Assembly (NCBI GenBank): GCA_900554595.1
Contig: USHZ01000116.1
Location: forward strand, 1-6,217
DNA length: 6,217 nt
Source of the DNA: an uncultured Collinsella sp.
Lineage (GTDB): Bacteria; Actinomycetota; Coriobacteriia; Coriobacteriales; Coriobacteriaceae
Direction: 5' to 3'
Shown: piece by piece, positions 1 through 5,989 of the stretch
How positions within the stretch are numbered: the first letter of the stretch is position 1
Layout: each line of letters opens with the position of its first letter
Program-made: the position numbers and the translations under genes
Notes under the pieces: generated by a model
Database searches by the model: none
What the model was told of the DNA's origin: nothing
What the model saw: only the letters and a program-made list of their open reading frames with translations

Positions 1-54
1 CTGGTGATCTCCGCCTTGAGAGGGCGGCGTCCTAAACCGCTAGACGAACGGGCC
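1..54 (-). tRNA. tRNA-Glu (anticodon CTC), 3' part cut off by window edge
   Basis: Read on the minus strand from base 54, the sequence begins GGCCCGTTCGTCTAGCGG, which has the usual bacterial tRNA-Glu 5' half (7-nt acceptor strand, then TC, then the GTCTAG D-arm start). The anticodon arm is a perfect 5-bp stem CCGCC/GGCGG (bases 27-23 and 15-11) enclosing the 7-nt loop CTCTCAA, which puts anticodon CTC at bases 20-18 and so reads GAG codons. A variable region and the first strand of the T stem (ACCAG, bases 5-1) follow before the window ends. The T loop, the 3' acceptor strand and any encoded CCA are outside the window, so acceptor pairing cannot be checked. A good promoter lies just upstream. 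Confidence 0.93.
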
Positions 55-88
55 ACATGACATCTGCACTGCCGTGCTGCGAGGAAAT

Positions 89-117
89 ATATTACGGGAC
101 AAAAAACGCAAGCGCAA
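89..117 (-). promoter_or_regulatory. Sigma70-type promoter for tRNA-Glu
   Basis: On the minus strand, TTGCGC (bases 117-112) is followed after exactly 17 nt by TAATAT (bases 94-89). Transcription would begin near base 82, giving a leader of roughly 28 nt that RNase P would remove before base 54. The AT-rich stretch around it contrasts with the GC-rich surroundings. It is a call by consensus match only. Confidence 0.55.
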
Positions 118-170
118 GAAGAAATTCCAAATTGCCGAAATTTTGTCGCGAGGTTATGGAACGCGCAGGT

Positions 171-211
171 CAACAAGGTAGCTAATTTGGGACGGGGCTA
201 TTTTAGCTACC
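171..211 (-). terminator. Possible terminator hairpin overlapping the cca stop codon
   Basis: A perfect 9-bp inverted repeat, GGTAGCTAA (bases 211-203, minus strand) and TTAGCTACC (185-177), encloses a 17-nt loop. The TAG stop of cca lies inside the 5' arm. The sequence after the stem on the minus strand is TTGTTG, so the U-tract is weak, and the stem is AT-rich compared with the terminators elsewhere in this window. It may be a weak terminator or a 3'-end stabilising hairpin; the plus-strand side has no U-tract. Confidence 0.4.
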
Positions 212-1601
212 CTAGGTGAAGATGAGTCAGGAGGGCTTCGCGGTTGTTGGGGATGTTGTCCTCGATCACGGCGTCGAGGGCGGCGTTGAGAAGCTGTCCC
301 AGCTCCGGCCCCGGCTTGACGCCGGCACGGATCAAGTCGCCACCATTGATGGCAAGCATCTTGAGCGTATAGGGCTCCCCCGCCTCAAGCAGATCATGGA
401 CGAGCGCGCGCATCTCCTCGATCGTCTCGACGTAATAGAAGCACGAGGGCGCCTTACCGAGCGTGTCGGCACGCTTAAGGTCCATGAGCTCGTCTATCAG
501 ACGCGGCGTATCGACACCCTCGCCCGAAAGCAGGCGCATCATATTGAGCAGGCAGGAGCGCTCGGGGCGCAGCGGCTTGTCATGGTATTTGATCAGCAGG
601 CACACATCGCGCACCAAATCGTGCGAAAGCGCCAGGCGATCCATGATGACACGCGCCTTCTTGGCGCCGAGCTCGGGATGACCGTAGAAGTGTCCGCTGC
701 CGTCGTGATCGACCGTAAAGCACTCGGGTTTGGAAACATCGTGCAAAAACGCCGCCCACATAAGGCTCGACGAGGGCGCGACGCCGTCGCACAGCGCCAG
801 CTCCCCTGCCACCGTCAGCACGCGGGCGATATGCTCGTAGACATCAAAAGCATGGTAGACGCTGCGCTGATCAAACCCGCGAGCGGACGCGAGCTCGGGC
901 ACGGCGGCGCAAACAAGCTCGGGGTAGCGCAGCATCGCGTCTCCCCCATGGCCGGTCGAAAGGATGCCCTCAAGCTCAATACCCACGCGCTCGCGCGCCA
1001 CGGCATCGAGCAGCGGCGCACACTCGGCAAGCGCCTGTTTGGTCTTAGGCTCGATCATAAAATCCAGACGGCAGGCAAAACGCACCGCGCGCAGCATGCG
1101 AAGCGCGTCCTCGTTAAAACGACGCTTGGGATCTCCAACGGCGCGGATAAGCTTGCGCTCCAGGTCGCCCTGGCCATCGTAGCGGTCGACAAGACCGCGC
1201 TCGGGATGCCAGGCCATAGCGTTAACGGTAAAGTCGCGACGCGCCAGATCGTCCTCAAGCGACGCCGCACGCTCCACACTCTGGGGATGGCGACCATCGG
1301 TGTAAAAGCCGTCCAGGCGGTACGTGGTGACCTCAATGCACTCACCATCGCAAATAGCCGTAATGCCACCGAATTTAATGCCCGATTCAACCACGGCGAT
1401 ATCCGCTGCCTCGAGGGCCGCTTTGGACTCCTGCCACAGGCCGCTGCAGCACATGTCAACATCGTGGCTGGGGCATCCCATCAGGGCATCACGTACCCAA
1501 CCGCCCACGTACCAGGCCTCAAGACCGGCTGCCTCAAGCGCACGCAGGACACGGATGGAGGCATCGGTCGGCTGCGTACCGTTGAGCGAAACATTGCACA
1601 T
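207..1601 (-). CDS. cca: CCA tRNA nucleotidyltransferase (class II, with HD domain)
   Basis: This enzyme adds or repairs the 3'-terminal CCA of tRNAs in the cytoplasm using CTP and ATP, without a nucleic acid template. The 464-residue product shows the class II order. The nucleotidyltransferase head has YVGGWVRDAL (31-40) and the metal-binding D47-x-D49; RRDFTVNAMA follows at 121-130; the nucleotide-selecting EDxxR motif is E164-D165-A-L-R168; an RNA-binding segment with ERVGIELEGIL follows around 204-214. An HD phosphohydrolase-type domain follows (H287-D288 in FLHDVSK, and KYHDKP near 338-343), then a conserved C-terminal ending (GPELGQLLNAALDAV...PNNREALL). The start is the ATG at 1601-1599, because AGGAGG (1615-1610) lies 8 nt upstream; an in-frame GTG six codons earlier would place that Shine-Dalgarno inside the gene. 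Length is normal for the family with an HD domain. Sequence alone does not fully exclude a CC-only or A-only adding enzyme. It is separated from the kinase gene upstream by a terminator, so it should have its own promoter; only a weak candidate is visible (TTGTTA 1658-1653, 18 nt, GATTAA 1634-1629). Confidence 0.93.
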   Translation of the reverse strand: MCNVSLNGTQPTDASIRVLRALEAAGLEAWYVGGWVRDALMGCPSHDVDMCCSGLWQESKAALEAADIAVVESGIKFGGITAICDGECIEVTTYRLDGFYTDGRHPQSVERAASLEDDLARRDFTVNAMAWHPERGLVDRYDGQGDLERKLIRAVGDPKRRFNEDALRMLRAVRFACRLDFMIEPKTKQALAECAPLLDAVARERVGIELEGILSTGHGGDAMLRYPELVCAAVPELASARGFDQRSVYHAFDVYEHIARVLTVAGELALCDGVAPSSSLMWAAFLHDVSKPECFTVDHDGSGHFYGHPELGAKKARVIMDRLALSHDLVRDVCLLIKYHDKPLRPERSCLLNMMRLLSGEGVDTPRLIDELMDLKRADTLGKAPSCFYYVETIEEMRALVHDLLEAGEPYTLKMLAINGGDLIRAGVKPGPELGQLLNAALDAVIEDNIPNNREALLTHLHLG

Positions 1602-1690
1602 GCCTATGGCCTCCTGCACTTGCGAGCGTTAATCGATGGTTCTCAAGAAGTCTAACAAGAAAAGGCCTCCACTGCACACGCAAGTCCGAT

Positions 1691-1727
1691 AAACAAAAAC
1701 GCATCCGTCCTGGTCTGAGACGGATGC
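1691..1727 (-). terminator. Intrinsic terminator after the second PfkB-family kinase
   Basis: On the minus strand GCATCCGTC (bases 1727-1719) pairs perfectly with GACGGATGC (1709-1701) around a 9-nt loop, and is followed directly by the U-rich tract GTTTTTGTTT (1700-1691). It begins 34 nt after the stop of the kinase gene and separates it from cca. Confidence 0.9.
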
Positions 1728-1761
1728 GAAATAATCGAACTATTCAGGCAAGGTGCCGGAA

Positions 1762-2694
1762 CTAGCAGACCTGGCGGATGGCGATACCCTTCTGGTACTC
1801 ATCGACCTTGGCAAAGTCGCCCAGACCCGGGCACTCGACCACGTTGGCGCCGGTGGCCATCGAGAGGCGCAGGGCGTCCTCGACGCGCTCGGGGGCGTCG
1901 TGCCACACGGACAGGAAGGCGGCCAACGAAGAGTCACCGGCGCAGACGGTCGACAGCAGCTTGACCTCAAAGGTACGGTTGGCAAACCAGATGTGCTCGC
2001 CGTTGGAGAAGTACGCTCCGGCGCCACCCATGGTCAGCAGCACGTTCTTGGCGCCCTTGGCATGAAGCTCGGCCATAGCGCCCTTGACGGACTCGTCGTC
2101 GCCGCCGCTCACCTTAATGCCAAAAATGTCGAGCAGCTCGTCGTCGTTGGGCTTAATGAGCAACGGCTCCATAGCAATGAGGTCGGCCAGCTGATGGCTC
2201 GAGATATCGAGCACGAACTCGGCGCCTTTCGCCTTCACGCGACGCAGGACCTCGGCAAGGAAGCCCTCGGAGGTGTTGGGGGGCAGCGAGCCGCTAATGA
2301 CCAGGCAGGTCATGTCGTCGAGTGAATCGATGAGCTCAAACATCTCCTGCTCGTTGGCAGCGTTGATGGCGGCGCCTGCGTTGACCATGTTGTACTCGGT
2401 GTCGGGACCGGCGTTGAGGAACACGTTGACACGCGTAATGCCGTCGGTCCAAACGGGCTTGACGGGCACGCCCAAGGCCTCGGCGCCCTTAACGATGAAC
2501 TCGCCCGAGAAGCCGGCGAAGAAGCCCAGAATCGTGGTGTCGACGCCGTAGTGATCGAGGGTGAACGAGACGTTAAGACCCTTGCCGTTGGGGGTGTAGA
2601 CCGCGTTACGGGTGCGCGTAACGGTATTGGCGGACAGGCCATCGCAGGAGATGTTGTAGTCAATGGCGGGATTTGCAGTAAGCGTGTAAATCAT
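1762..2694 (-). CDS. PfkB-family sugar-phosphate kinase, FruK/LacC type (second of tandem pair)
   Basis: A cytoplasmic ATP-dependent kinase of the 1-phosphofructokinase / tagatose-6-phosphate kinase branch, 310 residues, the usual length. Visible features in order: N-terminal MIYTLTANPAID (1-12), the substrate loop NGKGLNVS (36-43), TDGITRVN (83-90), SGSLPPN (134-140), D-I-S-S (163-166), LIKPNDDEL (179-187), the ATP-loop region LLTMGGAGAYF (219-229), and the catalytic-base motif at 251-254, where the family's GAGD reads CAGD with the Asp254 kept. The ATG at 2694-2692 is chosen because AAAGGA (2706-2701) lies 6 nt upstream and the protein then starts exactly like its paralogue; a GTG five codons upstream is in frame but would overlap the ribosome binding site. 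It is roughly half identical by eye to the kinase just upstream, so the pair arose by duplication. A terminator precedes it and another follows, so it looks monocistronic. The substrate (fructose 1-phosphate, fructose 6-phosphate or tagatose 6-phosphate) cannot be told from sequence. Confidence 0.88.
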   Translation of the reverse strand: MIYTLTANPAIDYNISCDGLSANTVTRTRNAVYTPNGKGLNVSFTLDHYGVDTTILGFFAGFSGEFIVKGAEALGVPVKPVWTDGITRVNVFLNAGPDTEYNMVNAGAAINAANEQEMFELIDSLDDMTCLVISGSLPPNTSEGFLAEVLRRVKAKGAEFVLDISSHQLADLIAMEPLLIKPNDDELLDIFGIKVSGGDDESVKGAMAELHAKGAKNVLLTMGGAGAYFSNGEHIWFANRTFEVKLLSTVCAGDSSLAAFLSVWHDAPERVEDALRLSMATGANVVECPGLGDFAKVDEYQKGIAIRQVC

Positions 2695-2702
2695 GAATGT
2701 TC

Positions 2703-2730
2703 CTTTCACGAAGCAACGTGTTAATGAAAG
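2703..2730 (-). repeat. Inverted repeat at the predicted transcript start of the second kinase gene
   Basis: CTTTCA (bases 2730-2725, minus strand) and TGAAAG (2708-2703) form a 6-bp inverted repeat with 16 nt between the arms; a nested CACG/CGTG pair (2720-2717 and 2710-2707) can close a hairpin with loop TTGCTT. It begins at the candidate -10 box and runs into the ribosome binding site (AAAGGA, 2706-2701). It could be a repressor operator or an RNA hairpin that partly hides the ribosome binding site. Confidence 0.4.
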
Positions 2731-2760
2731 TATATTCCACGCTTCGGCAAAAGGCTACAA
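2729..2760 (-). promoter_or_regulatory. Candidate promoter of the second PfkB-family kinase
   Basis: An AT-rich patch on the minus strand contains overlapping -10 candidates TATACT (2734-2729) and AATATA (2736-2731). AATATA is preceded by TGG, an extended -10 signature, and lies 18 nt after TTGTAG (2760-2755). The spacing to TATACT is 20 nt, so AATATA is the better fit. A promoter here is expected because a strong terminator ends the upstream transcript at about 2818. Confidence 0.4.
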
Positions 2761-2817
2761 CAACTCGGCGAACGGTGTGGAAGCGGTGAAGGACGGTTTC
2801 ATCTCACTTTTCCCACG

Positions 2818-2851
2818 AAAAAACGGCGCCCCGATCAAAACCGGGACGCCG
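2818..2851 (-). terminator. Intrinsic terminator between the two PfkB-family kinases
   Basis: On the minus strand a 10-bp stem (bases 2851-2842 with 2833-2824, one G-U pair, otherwise GC-rich) closes an 8-nt loop and is followed by six uridines (2823-2818). It starts 27 nt after the stop codon of the first kinase and should end the ptsH-ptsI-kinase transcript. Confidence 0.93.
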
Positions 2852-2878
2852 CATGCGCACGAATTTGTCGCTTTTCGC

Positions 2879-3811
2879 TTACTTGCGATCGAGCTTACGG
2901 ACAGCAACGCGCTTGCTGTACTCGTCAACGTGACCGAAGTCGCCGATGCCCACGGACTCGGCAACGTTAGCGCCGGTGGCCATAGCGAGCTTCATGGCCT
3001 CCTCGACGTTGTCGCGATCCCTGTACCACTTGTGCAGGAACGCAGCGAGGGTGCAGTCGCCAGCGCAGACGGAAGAGACCAGCTTGATGTTGAACTCACG
3101 CTTAGCGTACCAGATGTCCTCGCCGTTGGAGAAGTAAGCGTCGCCGCGGCTACCACGGGTGAGCAGCACGTTCTGGACGCCGGCGTCGTGGGCGAGCTTC
3201 ATGGCAACGCGGACCTCGTCGTCGGTGTCGACCGGCACGCCGAAGATGGCCTTCATCTCGTGATGGTTCGGCTTGATGAGCAGCGGCTTCTTGTGAGCGA
3301 GCTCCTTGAGCTTGTCGGAGGACAGGTCCAGGACGACGTCGGCGCCACGAGCCTGAGCATGCTCCATGACCTGAGCCAGGAAGTCGGGCGTAGCTTTGGG
3401 AGGCACGGAACCAGAGACGATCAGGCACTCAAGATCGCCCGCGGTGTCCAGGATGTTGTAGAGCTCCTTCTGATGCTCCGGCGTAATCGGGGCGCCGGGG
3501 TTAAGGATGCCGTACTCGTGCTGGCCATCGTTGACGTAGGTGTTGATACGCGTGATGCCGTCGGTCCAGACCGGGCGGCACAGGCAACCCAGGTTCATGA
3601 CCTCCTCGACGATGAACTTGCCCGTGAAGCCGGCGAAGAAGCCGAGCGCGACGGTGTCGACACCCATCTTCTTAAAGGCGAAGGACACGTCGAGGCCCTT
3701 GCCGTTGGCCGTGTAGCTGGCCGAGCCGGTGCGGACGTTCTCGTCGGGCTCGAGCGGAGAGCTCGAAACCGTCATGTCGACAGCCGGGTTAGCGGTTAGC
3801 GTGTAGAACAT
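2879..3811 (-). CDS. PfkB-family sugar-phosphate kinase, FruK/LacC type (first of tandem pair)
   Basis: A 310-residue cytoplasmic kinase that should phosphorylate a PTS-derived or glycolytic sugar phosphate to a bisphosphate with ATP. Features in order: MFYTLTANPAVD (1-12), NGKGLDVS (36-43), TDGITRIN (83-90), SGSVPPK (133-139), D-L-S-S (162-165), LIKPNHHEM (178-186), the ATP-loop region LLTRGSRGDAYF (216-227) and CAGD at 249-252 with catalytic-base Asp252 retained. Relative to its paralogue downstream it has one extra residue in the ATP-loop region and one fewer near residue 97. The ATG at 3811 is supported by a GGGGG run (3824-3820) about 8 nt upstream. It follows ptsI by 74 nt with no visible promoter or U-tract terminator between them, so it is probably co-transcribed with ptsI; that linkage favours a role downstream of PTS uptake, as for 1-phosphofructokinase. 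A tagatose-6-phosphate or fructose-6-phosphate kinase remains possible. Confidence 0.88.
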   Translation of the reverse strand: MFYTLTANPAVDMTVSSSPLEPDENVRTGSASYTANGKGLDVSFAFKKMGVDTVALGFFAGFTGKFIVEEVMNLGCLCRPVWTDGITRINTYVNDGQHEYGILNPGAPITPEHQKELYNILDTAGDLECLIVSGSVPPKATPDFLAQVMEHAQARGADVVLDLSSDKLKELAHKKPLLIKPNHHEMKAIFGVPVDTDDEVRVAMKLAHDAGVQNVLLTRGSRGDAYFSNGEDIWYAKREFNIKLVSSVCAGDCTLAAFLHKWYRDRDNVEEAMKLAMATGANVAESVGIGDFGHVDEYSKRVAVRKLDRK

Positions 3812-3838
3812 TTACAGTACCCCCTGTATATGTGAGGG

Positions 3839-3868
3839 CCGCGTGGCCGGCCCATTCCAACCACGCGG
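3839..3868 (-). other. Intercistronic GC-rich hairpin between ptsI and the first kinase
   Basis: A perfect 8-bp inverted repeat, CCGCGTGG (bases 3868-3861, minus strand) and CCACGCGG (3846-3839), with a 14-nt loop. No U-tract follows, so it is not an intrinsic terminator. A stable hairpin here could mark an RNA-processing point or protect the 3' end of the ptsI message. A second small repeat, TACAG/CTGTA (3828-3824, 3817-3813), flanks the kinase ribosome binding site. Confidence 0.55.
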
Positions 3869-3885
3869 TTACCTCTGATACCAAA

Positions 3886-5589
3886 TTAGCGAGCTGCGGA
3901 CTCGAGCAGTGCCTTGACCTCGGCGGCGGTGTTGCAGGCGAGCGCCTTCTCGGCGAGCTCGTCGCACTCGGCCTTGGTCCACTGGCTGATGGTCTTGCGG
4001 GCGCGCAGGATCGACGGAGCGCTCATCGAGAACTCCTCCAGGCCCCAGCTGATCAGCAGCGGCTCAAGCAGCGGATCGGCAGCGGCCTCGCCGCACATGC
4101 CGACCATGATGCCGGCCTTCACGCCGCTCTCGATGATGTTCTTGAGCGAGCGGAGCACGGCGGGATAGTACACCTGGTACAGGTTGGAGATGGTGTCGTT
4201 GCCACGGTCGGCGCACATGGTGTAGCCGATCAGGTCGTTGGTGCCGATGGAGAAGAAGTCGGCCACCTCGGCCAGGCGGTCAGCGAGCAGCGAGGCGGCA
4301 GGCGTCTCGACCATGATGCCGACCTCGATGTTCTCGTTGAACTTGCGGCCCTCTTCGGTCAGCTCGGCCTTGCACTGCTCGACGAGCTCCTTGACAGCCA
4401 AGACCTCCTCGACGCAGGTGACGAGCGGGATCATGATCTTGACGTCACCGAAGGCGCTAGCGCGCAGCAGAGCGCGGAGCTGGACCTTGTACTGGTCGGG
4501 ATTGGCCAGGCAGTAACGCACGGCGCGGAAGCCCATGAAGGGGTTATCTTCCTTGACCATGTGCAGATACGGGATCTCCTTGTCGCCACCCACATCGAGC
4601 GTGCGGATGATGACCGGAGCGCCCTTGAGCGCGCTAGCGACCTTGCGGTAAGCGTTGAACTGCTCCTCCTCGGAAGGAAGCTCGGCGGAGTCCATGAACA
4701 GGAACTCGGAGCGGAACAGACCGATAGCCTCGGCGTCATGATCGAGCGCATTGGGAACGTCATCGGGGTTACCGATGTTGCAGGCGATGATCTTCTTGAT
4801 GCCGTCGGCAGTCACAGAAGGCTTGCCGCGGAAGGCCTCGAGGGCTGCCTTCTCGGCAGCGAAGGCCTCGGCCTTGGCGGTGTAGGCAGCGAGCGTCTCC
4901 TCGTCGGGATCGGCCTCGACAACACCCTTGCCACCGTCGACGACGACGGTCATACCGTTGCGAAGCGCGGTGCAGCTGTTAGAGACCGAAAGGACGGCCG
5001 GGATCTCGAGGGCGCGCGCGATGATCGCGGAGTGCGACGTGCGGCCACCGGTCTCGGTGACGATGCCGGCAACGTGGGCCTTATCGATCGTGGCGGTCAT
5101 GGACGGCGTAAGGTCGTGCACGACAACGACGGTGTTCTCGGGCAGGACGGAAAGGTCGACGACCTCCTTGCCCAGCAGCTCGGCCAGAATACCGGTGCGG
5201 ATGTCGGCGATGTCGGCCGCGCGCAGACGGAACATCTCGTCGTCCATGGACAGGAACATGTTCTCGAACATGGTCGAGGTGTCCATGAGCGCCTGCTCGG
5301 CGCAGGTGCCGCCGTCAATGGCGGCGTTGATGGCGTCGGTCATGCCCGGGTCCTGAGCCAGGACAATGTGTCCGCTCATGATCTCGGCCTCGGCCTCGCC
5401 CACCGTCTCCTTCATGTGGTCGGCCTGAGCCTGGGTCTTCTCACAGAAGACCGAAAGAGCGGCCTGATAACGCTCCTTCTCTGCTGCCGAATCAGCGACC
5501 TCGTGCGGTTCAAACGTCAAGTCGGGATCGACGGCAACCATGACGGTGCCGATTCCGATTCCCTCGGATGCGTTGACTCCCTGATACAT
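3886..5589 (-). CDS. ptsI: Phosphoenolpyruvate-protein phosphotransferase (PTS Enzyme I)
   Basis: Enzyme I autophosphorylates on histidine with phosphoenolpyruvate and transfers the phosphate to HPr, the first step of all PTS sugar uptake; it is a cytoplasmic, Mg-dependent dimer. The 567-residue product starts MYQGVNASEGIGIG and has the full domain order: an N-terminal HPr-binding helical region, the phosphohistidine domain with GGRTSHSAI (active His186, corresponding to E. coli His189), and the C-terminal PEP-binding barrel with GLFRSEFLF (Arg293), IIRTLDVGGDK (Arg329), VETPAA (Glu428), SIGTNDL (Asp452), DRGND (Arg462) and VGMCGE (acid-base Cys499). All expected catalytic residues are present. 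The start is set at the ATG at 5589-5587, with AGGA 6 nt upstream; an in-frame ATG two codons earlier (5595) with GGAG upstream is equally feasible, and a start at 5643 is unlikely as it would extend beyond the family N-terminus. It lies 133 nt after ptsH, with an attenuator-like hairpin and a possible promoter between, and runs on into a kinase gene. Confidence 0.96.
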   Translation of the reverse strand: MYQGVNASEGIGIGTVMVAVDPDLTFEPHEVADSAAEKERYQAALSVFCEKTQAQADHMKETVGEAEAEIMSGHIVLAQDPGMTDAINAAIDGGTCAEQALMDTSTMFENMFLSMDDEMFRLRAADIADIRTGILAELLGKEVVDLSVLPENTVVVVHDLTPSMTATIDKAHVAGIVTETGGRTSHSAIIARALEIPAVLSVSNSCTALRNGMTVVVDGGKGVVEADPDEETLAAYTAKAEAFAAEKAALEAFRGKPSVTADGIKKIIACNIGNPDDVPNALDHDAEAIGLFRSEFLFMDSAELPSEEEQFNAYRKVASALKGAPVIIRTLDVGGDKEIPYLHMVKEDNPFMGFRAVRYCLANPDQYKVQLRALLRASAFGDVKIMIPLVTCVEEVLAVKELVEQCKAELTEEGRKFNENIEVGIMVETPAASLLADRLAEVADFFSIGTNDLIGYTMCADRGNDTISNLYQVYYPAVLRSLKNIIESGVKAGIMVGMCGEAAADPLLEPLLISWGLEEFSMSAPSILRARKTISQWTKAECDELAEKALACNTAAEVKALLESAAR

Positions 5590-5607
5590 TCCCATTCCTC
5601 TCTCCGT

Positions 5608-5643
5608 GTCATGTGATAAAGCGTTTTGCCATATCCATGACAA
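5608..5643 (-). promoter_or_regulatory. Candidate internal promoter for ptsI with a flanking inverted repeat
   Basis: TTGTCA (bases 5643-5638, minus strand; five of six matches to the -35 consensus) is followed after 17 nt by TTTATC (5620-5615), a poor -10. The -35 overlaps the U-tract end of the ptsH-ptsI hairpin. A 7-bp perfect inverted repeat, TGTCATG/CATGACA (5642-5636 and 5613-5607), has one arm over the -35 and the other near the expected start point, as an operator would. The promoter call is tentative because of the weak -10. Confidence 0.35.
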
Positions 5644-5677
5644 AAGAGCGCAGCTACCTTGATACAGGTCACTGCGC
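5642..5677 (-). terminator. Attenuator-like terminator between ptsH and ptsI
   Basis: On the minus strand GCGCAG (5677-5672) pairs with CTGCGC (5653-5648). Inside, after a 2x2 internal loop, ACCT pairs with AGGT around the loop GTATCA. The stem is followed by TCTTTT (5647-5642), a short imperfect U-tract. This fits a partial terminator that would let HPr be made in excess over Enzyme I while still allowing read-through into ptsI. Confidence 0.65.
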
Positions 5678-5722
5678 CCCCAAGTATGAACTTAATTGTT
5701 CAACATGCGACCCGTTTGAGTT

Positions 5723-5986
5723 CTACTCGCCAAGACCGCTCTTGATGAGCTCGATGGCAGCAGCCAGAGCCTCGGCCTCGTCAGCGCCATCGCACTTGAC
5801 CTCAACCTCGGTACCACAGGGGATACCAGCAGCCATGAGGGCCATCGGGGACTTGCCGTTGACCTCCTTCTCGGGGGTGACGACCGTCACGTCGCAGGCG
5901 TACTTGCCCATGGTGGAGGCGAAGAGGCCAGCCGGACGCATGTGAAGACCCTGCGGATTGACGAGGGTAGCCTTCTCAGAAACCAT
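5723..5986 (-). CDS. ptsH: Phosphocarrier protein HPr
   Basis: HPr is the small cytoplasmic phosphocarrier that accepts phosphate from Enzyme I and hands it to the IIA domains of sugar permeases. The 87-residue product has the family length and the active-site block NPQGLHMRPAG, with phosphorylatable His15 and Arg17. Ser46 lies in the context NGKSPM, the position used by HPr kinase/phosphorylase in many Gram-positive bacteria for carbon catabolite control; whether such a kinase exists here cannot be seen. The residue after His15 is Met where Ala is usual (HARPA), a mild deviation. The ATG at 5986 is fixed by AAGGAG about 6 nt upstream. It is the first gene of a ptsH-ptsI-kinase unit and its leader can fold so as to mask this ribosome binding site. 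Confidence 0.96.
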   Translation of the reverse strand: MVSEKATLVNPQGLHMRPAGLFASTMGKYACDVTVVTPEKEVNGKSPMALMAAGIPCGTEVEVKCDGADEAEALAAAIELIKSGLGE

Positions 5987-5989
5987 AAT

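Noticed and set aside
216..1655. Long plus-strand open frame (479 codons) opposite cca
   Set aside because: It is antisense to a well-supported gene with all family motifs; the translation has no recognisable domain and is the kind of long open shadow that GC-rich codon use produces.
1629..1658. Promoter for cca (TTGTTA, 18 nt, GATTAA)
   Set aside because: Both hexamers are weak matches. A promoter must exist near here because of the terminator upstream, but this one is not convincing enough to list.
2693..3799. Plus-strand open frame (368 codons) opposite the first kinase
   Set aside because: Antisense shadow; low-complexity Val/Leu/Asp/Gly-rich translation, no family resemblance, and it runs through a clear minus-strand terminator and promoter region.
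3832..5616. Plus-strand open frame (594 codons) opposite ptsI
   Set aside because: Antisense shadow of a complete Enzyme I gene; the translation is rich in repeated Leu-Gly-Asp-Val and has no domain.
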